Origin: Coenobita brevimanus
Lineage: Eukaryota > Arthropoda > Malacostraca > Decapoda > Coenobitidae
NCBI GenBank assembly: GCA_032717465.1
Contig: CM064658.1
Coordinates: 4,578,501-4,642,500 of the forward strand
Length of the DNA stretch: 64,000 bases
Direction: 5' to 3'
The notes below the pieces were generated by a model. That model saw only the letters and a list, made by a program, of their open reading frames with translations. It made no database searches and had not been told where the DNA came from. Shown one piece after another: positions 63,181 to 64,000 of this stretch; the first letter of the stretch is position 1, and each line of letters begins with the position of its first letter. The translations under genes were made by a program, and so were the position numbers.

Positions 63181-63365
63181 AGTACGAAGATGGAAGAGGA
63201 GGGAGAAGAAGAGGAATTATGCGAAGAAAATTGATTGAAAGAAAAACAAGCCTCTGTCAAGGACGTATCCCCACCATGTGATAAGGAATACATAGATATG
63301 CACAAATAAGTATGGCAGTTTCATATATAGAGGCACAAACTAGGACTCGTATACTGATGGTGGGG

Positions 63366-63366
<1 letters not shown>

Positions 63367-63420
<54 letters not shown>
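63367..63420 (+). repeat. (AAT)n microsatellite
   Basis: About 18 uninterrupted AAT units. Confidence 0.95.
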
Positions 63421-63421
<1 letters not shown>

Positions 63422-63720
63422 CTCTTAGGAATCGGTCCGCCAAGTTTCATCTTCAGATCACTTGTGCAGGTCGGAATGAAATCTCCAGTAAACACGCCCA
63501 ACTTATCAAGACAGATTTTTCCTTACATGGTCATAGCTCGTAAAGTGCAGATAATATGGCAGTTTTACATATACGGACATCAACTATGACACATACTCTA
63601 ACTTTCTGTATAATATAAAGCCAATCCACCTTGAAGTTTCCGAGATACAGGCCCAGAAGGAAAGACGGACAGACAGACAAACGGATGGACAAGGGCGATT
63701 CCTATATCCTCACTATATGG
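63421..63720 (+). repeat. Widespread invertebrate-type dispersed repeat
   Basis: CGCCAAGTTTCATCTTCAGA, TGAAGTTTCCGAGATACAGG, GACGGACAGACAGACAAACG and GGGCGATTCCTATATCC are the classic order of this repeat class, seen in many arthropod and mollusc genomes. Name not assigned. Confidence 0.55.
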
Positions 63721-63923
63721 AATAATGGTGGAGATAAAAAAAGGAGAGAAGGAAGAGAAGGAAGAAGAAGAGAAGGAGGAGGGGATGGAGGTAAAGGAGA
63801 AAAATAAAAAGTAGATATAAGAAATCATGGACGAAGAAGAAAGTTAGCTGGAGAGAGAGAAAGAGAGAGAGAGGATTCGACCTTTCACTTAACATTCCAC
63901 ACTCCTACCCACATTACTACTCC

Positions 63924-63980
<57 letters not shown>

Positions 63981-64000
63981 ACTGTCTGTCTGTCTGTCTC
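63721..64000 (+). repeat. Purine-rich DNA then (CT)n to the window end
   Basis: GAA/GGA-rich DNA to 63870, then (CT)n at 63932-63976 and (TGTC)n to the end. Confidence 0.85.

Overview
The window is a eukaryotic nuclear segment, most likely from an arthropod and probably a decapod crustacean. That assignment is inference. It rests on introns with GT/AG borders, very dense microsatellites ((CT)n, (GT)n, (TAG)n, (GATA)n), scattered degenerate CCTAA/TTAGG tracts, several SINE, LINE and DNA-transposon families, and an arthropod-style secreted Kazal protein. No ribosomal RNA, ordinary tRNA gene, CRISPR array or prokaryotic operon was seen.

Three host genes can be built with splice phases that agree at every junction. 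(1) A HEN1/HENMT1 small-RNA 2'-O-methyltransferase on the minus strand, coding exons at about 32,687 down to 16,019. It carries the SAM motif, the metal-binding E..EH and DHKFEW motifs, and an acidic, tryptophan-rich C-terminal exon. (2) A small secreted single-Kazal-domain inhibitor on the plus strand (two coding exons, 40,175-41,373). (3) An unrecognised single-pass membrane protein on the minus strand (five coding exons, 61,973 down to 53,680): signal peptide, two cysteine-rich EB-like modules, one transmembrane helix and a proline-rich cytoplasmic tail. A phase-compatible alternative tail exon with a PPPY motif lies at 46,782-47,001.

Layout. 1-2.0 kb: a piggyBac transposase pseudogene cut by the window edge, with a TTAA end. 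2.1-13 kb: AT-rich DNA with LINE ends, a TTAA-bounded piggyBac-like element, a Tigger remnant, MITEs and a SINE. 13.3-33.5 kb: HENMT1, its introns packed with SINEs, LINE 3' ends and MITEs, some nested. 33.5-35.0 kb: a LINE reverse transcriptase fragment inside a perfect 52-bp inverted repeat. 35-46 kb: degenerate repeats, the Kazal gene, and a ~55-bp minisatellite split by a LINE copy that shows 5' inversion (twin priming) with an 11-bp target duplication. 46-64 kb: long microsatellites, (TAG)n-linked hairpin repeats, minisatellites and the membrane-protein gene.

The three host genes show no obvious joint function. HENMT1 methylates the 3' end of piRNAs or siRNAs that restrain transposons, so its own gene being so full of transposon copies is notable but not evidence of a system. 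The freshest structures are the twin-primed LINE, the SINE/LINE pairs that share a 3' tail, the nested insertions with target duplications, the duplicated HENMT1 first exon, and the new membrane protein.
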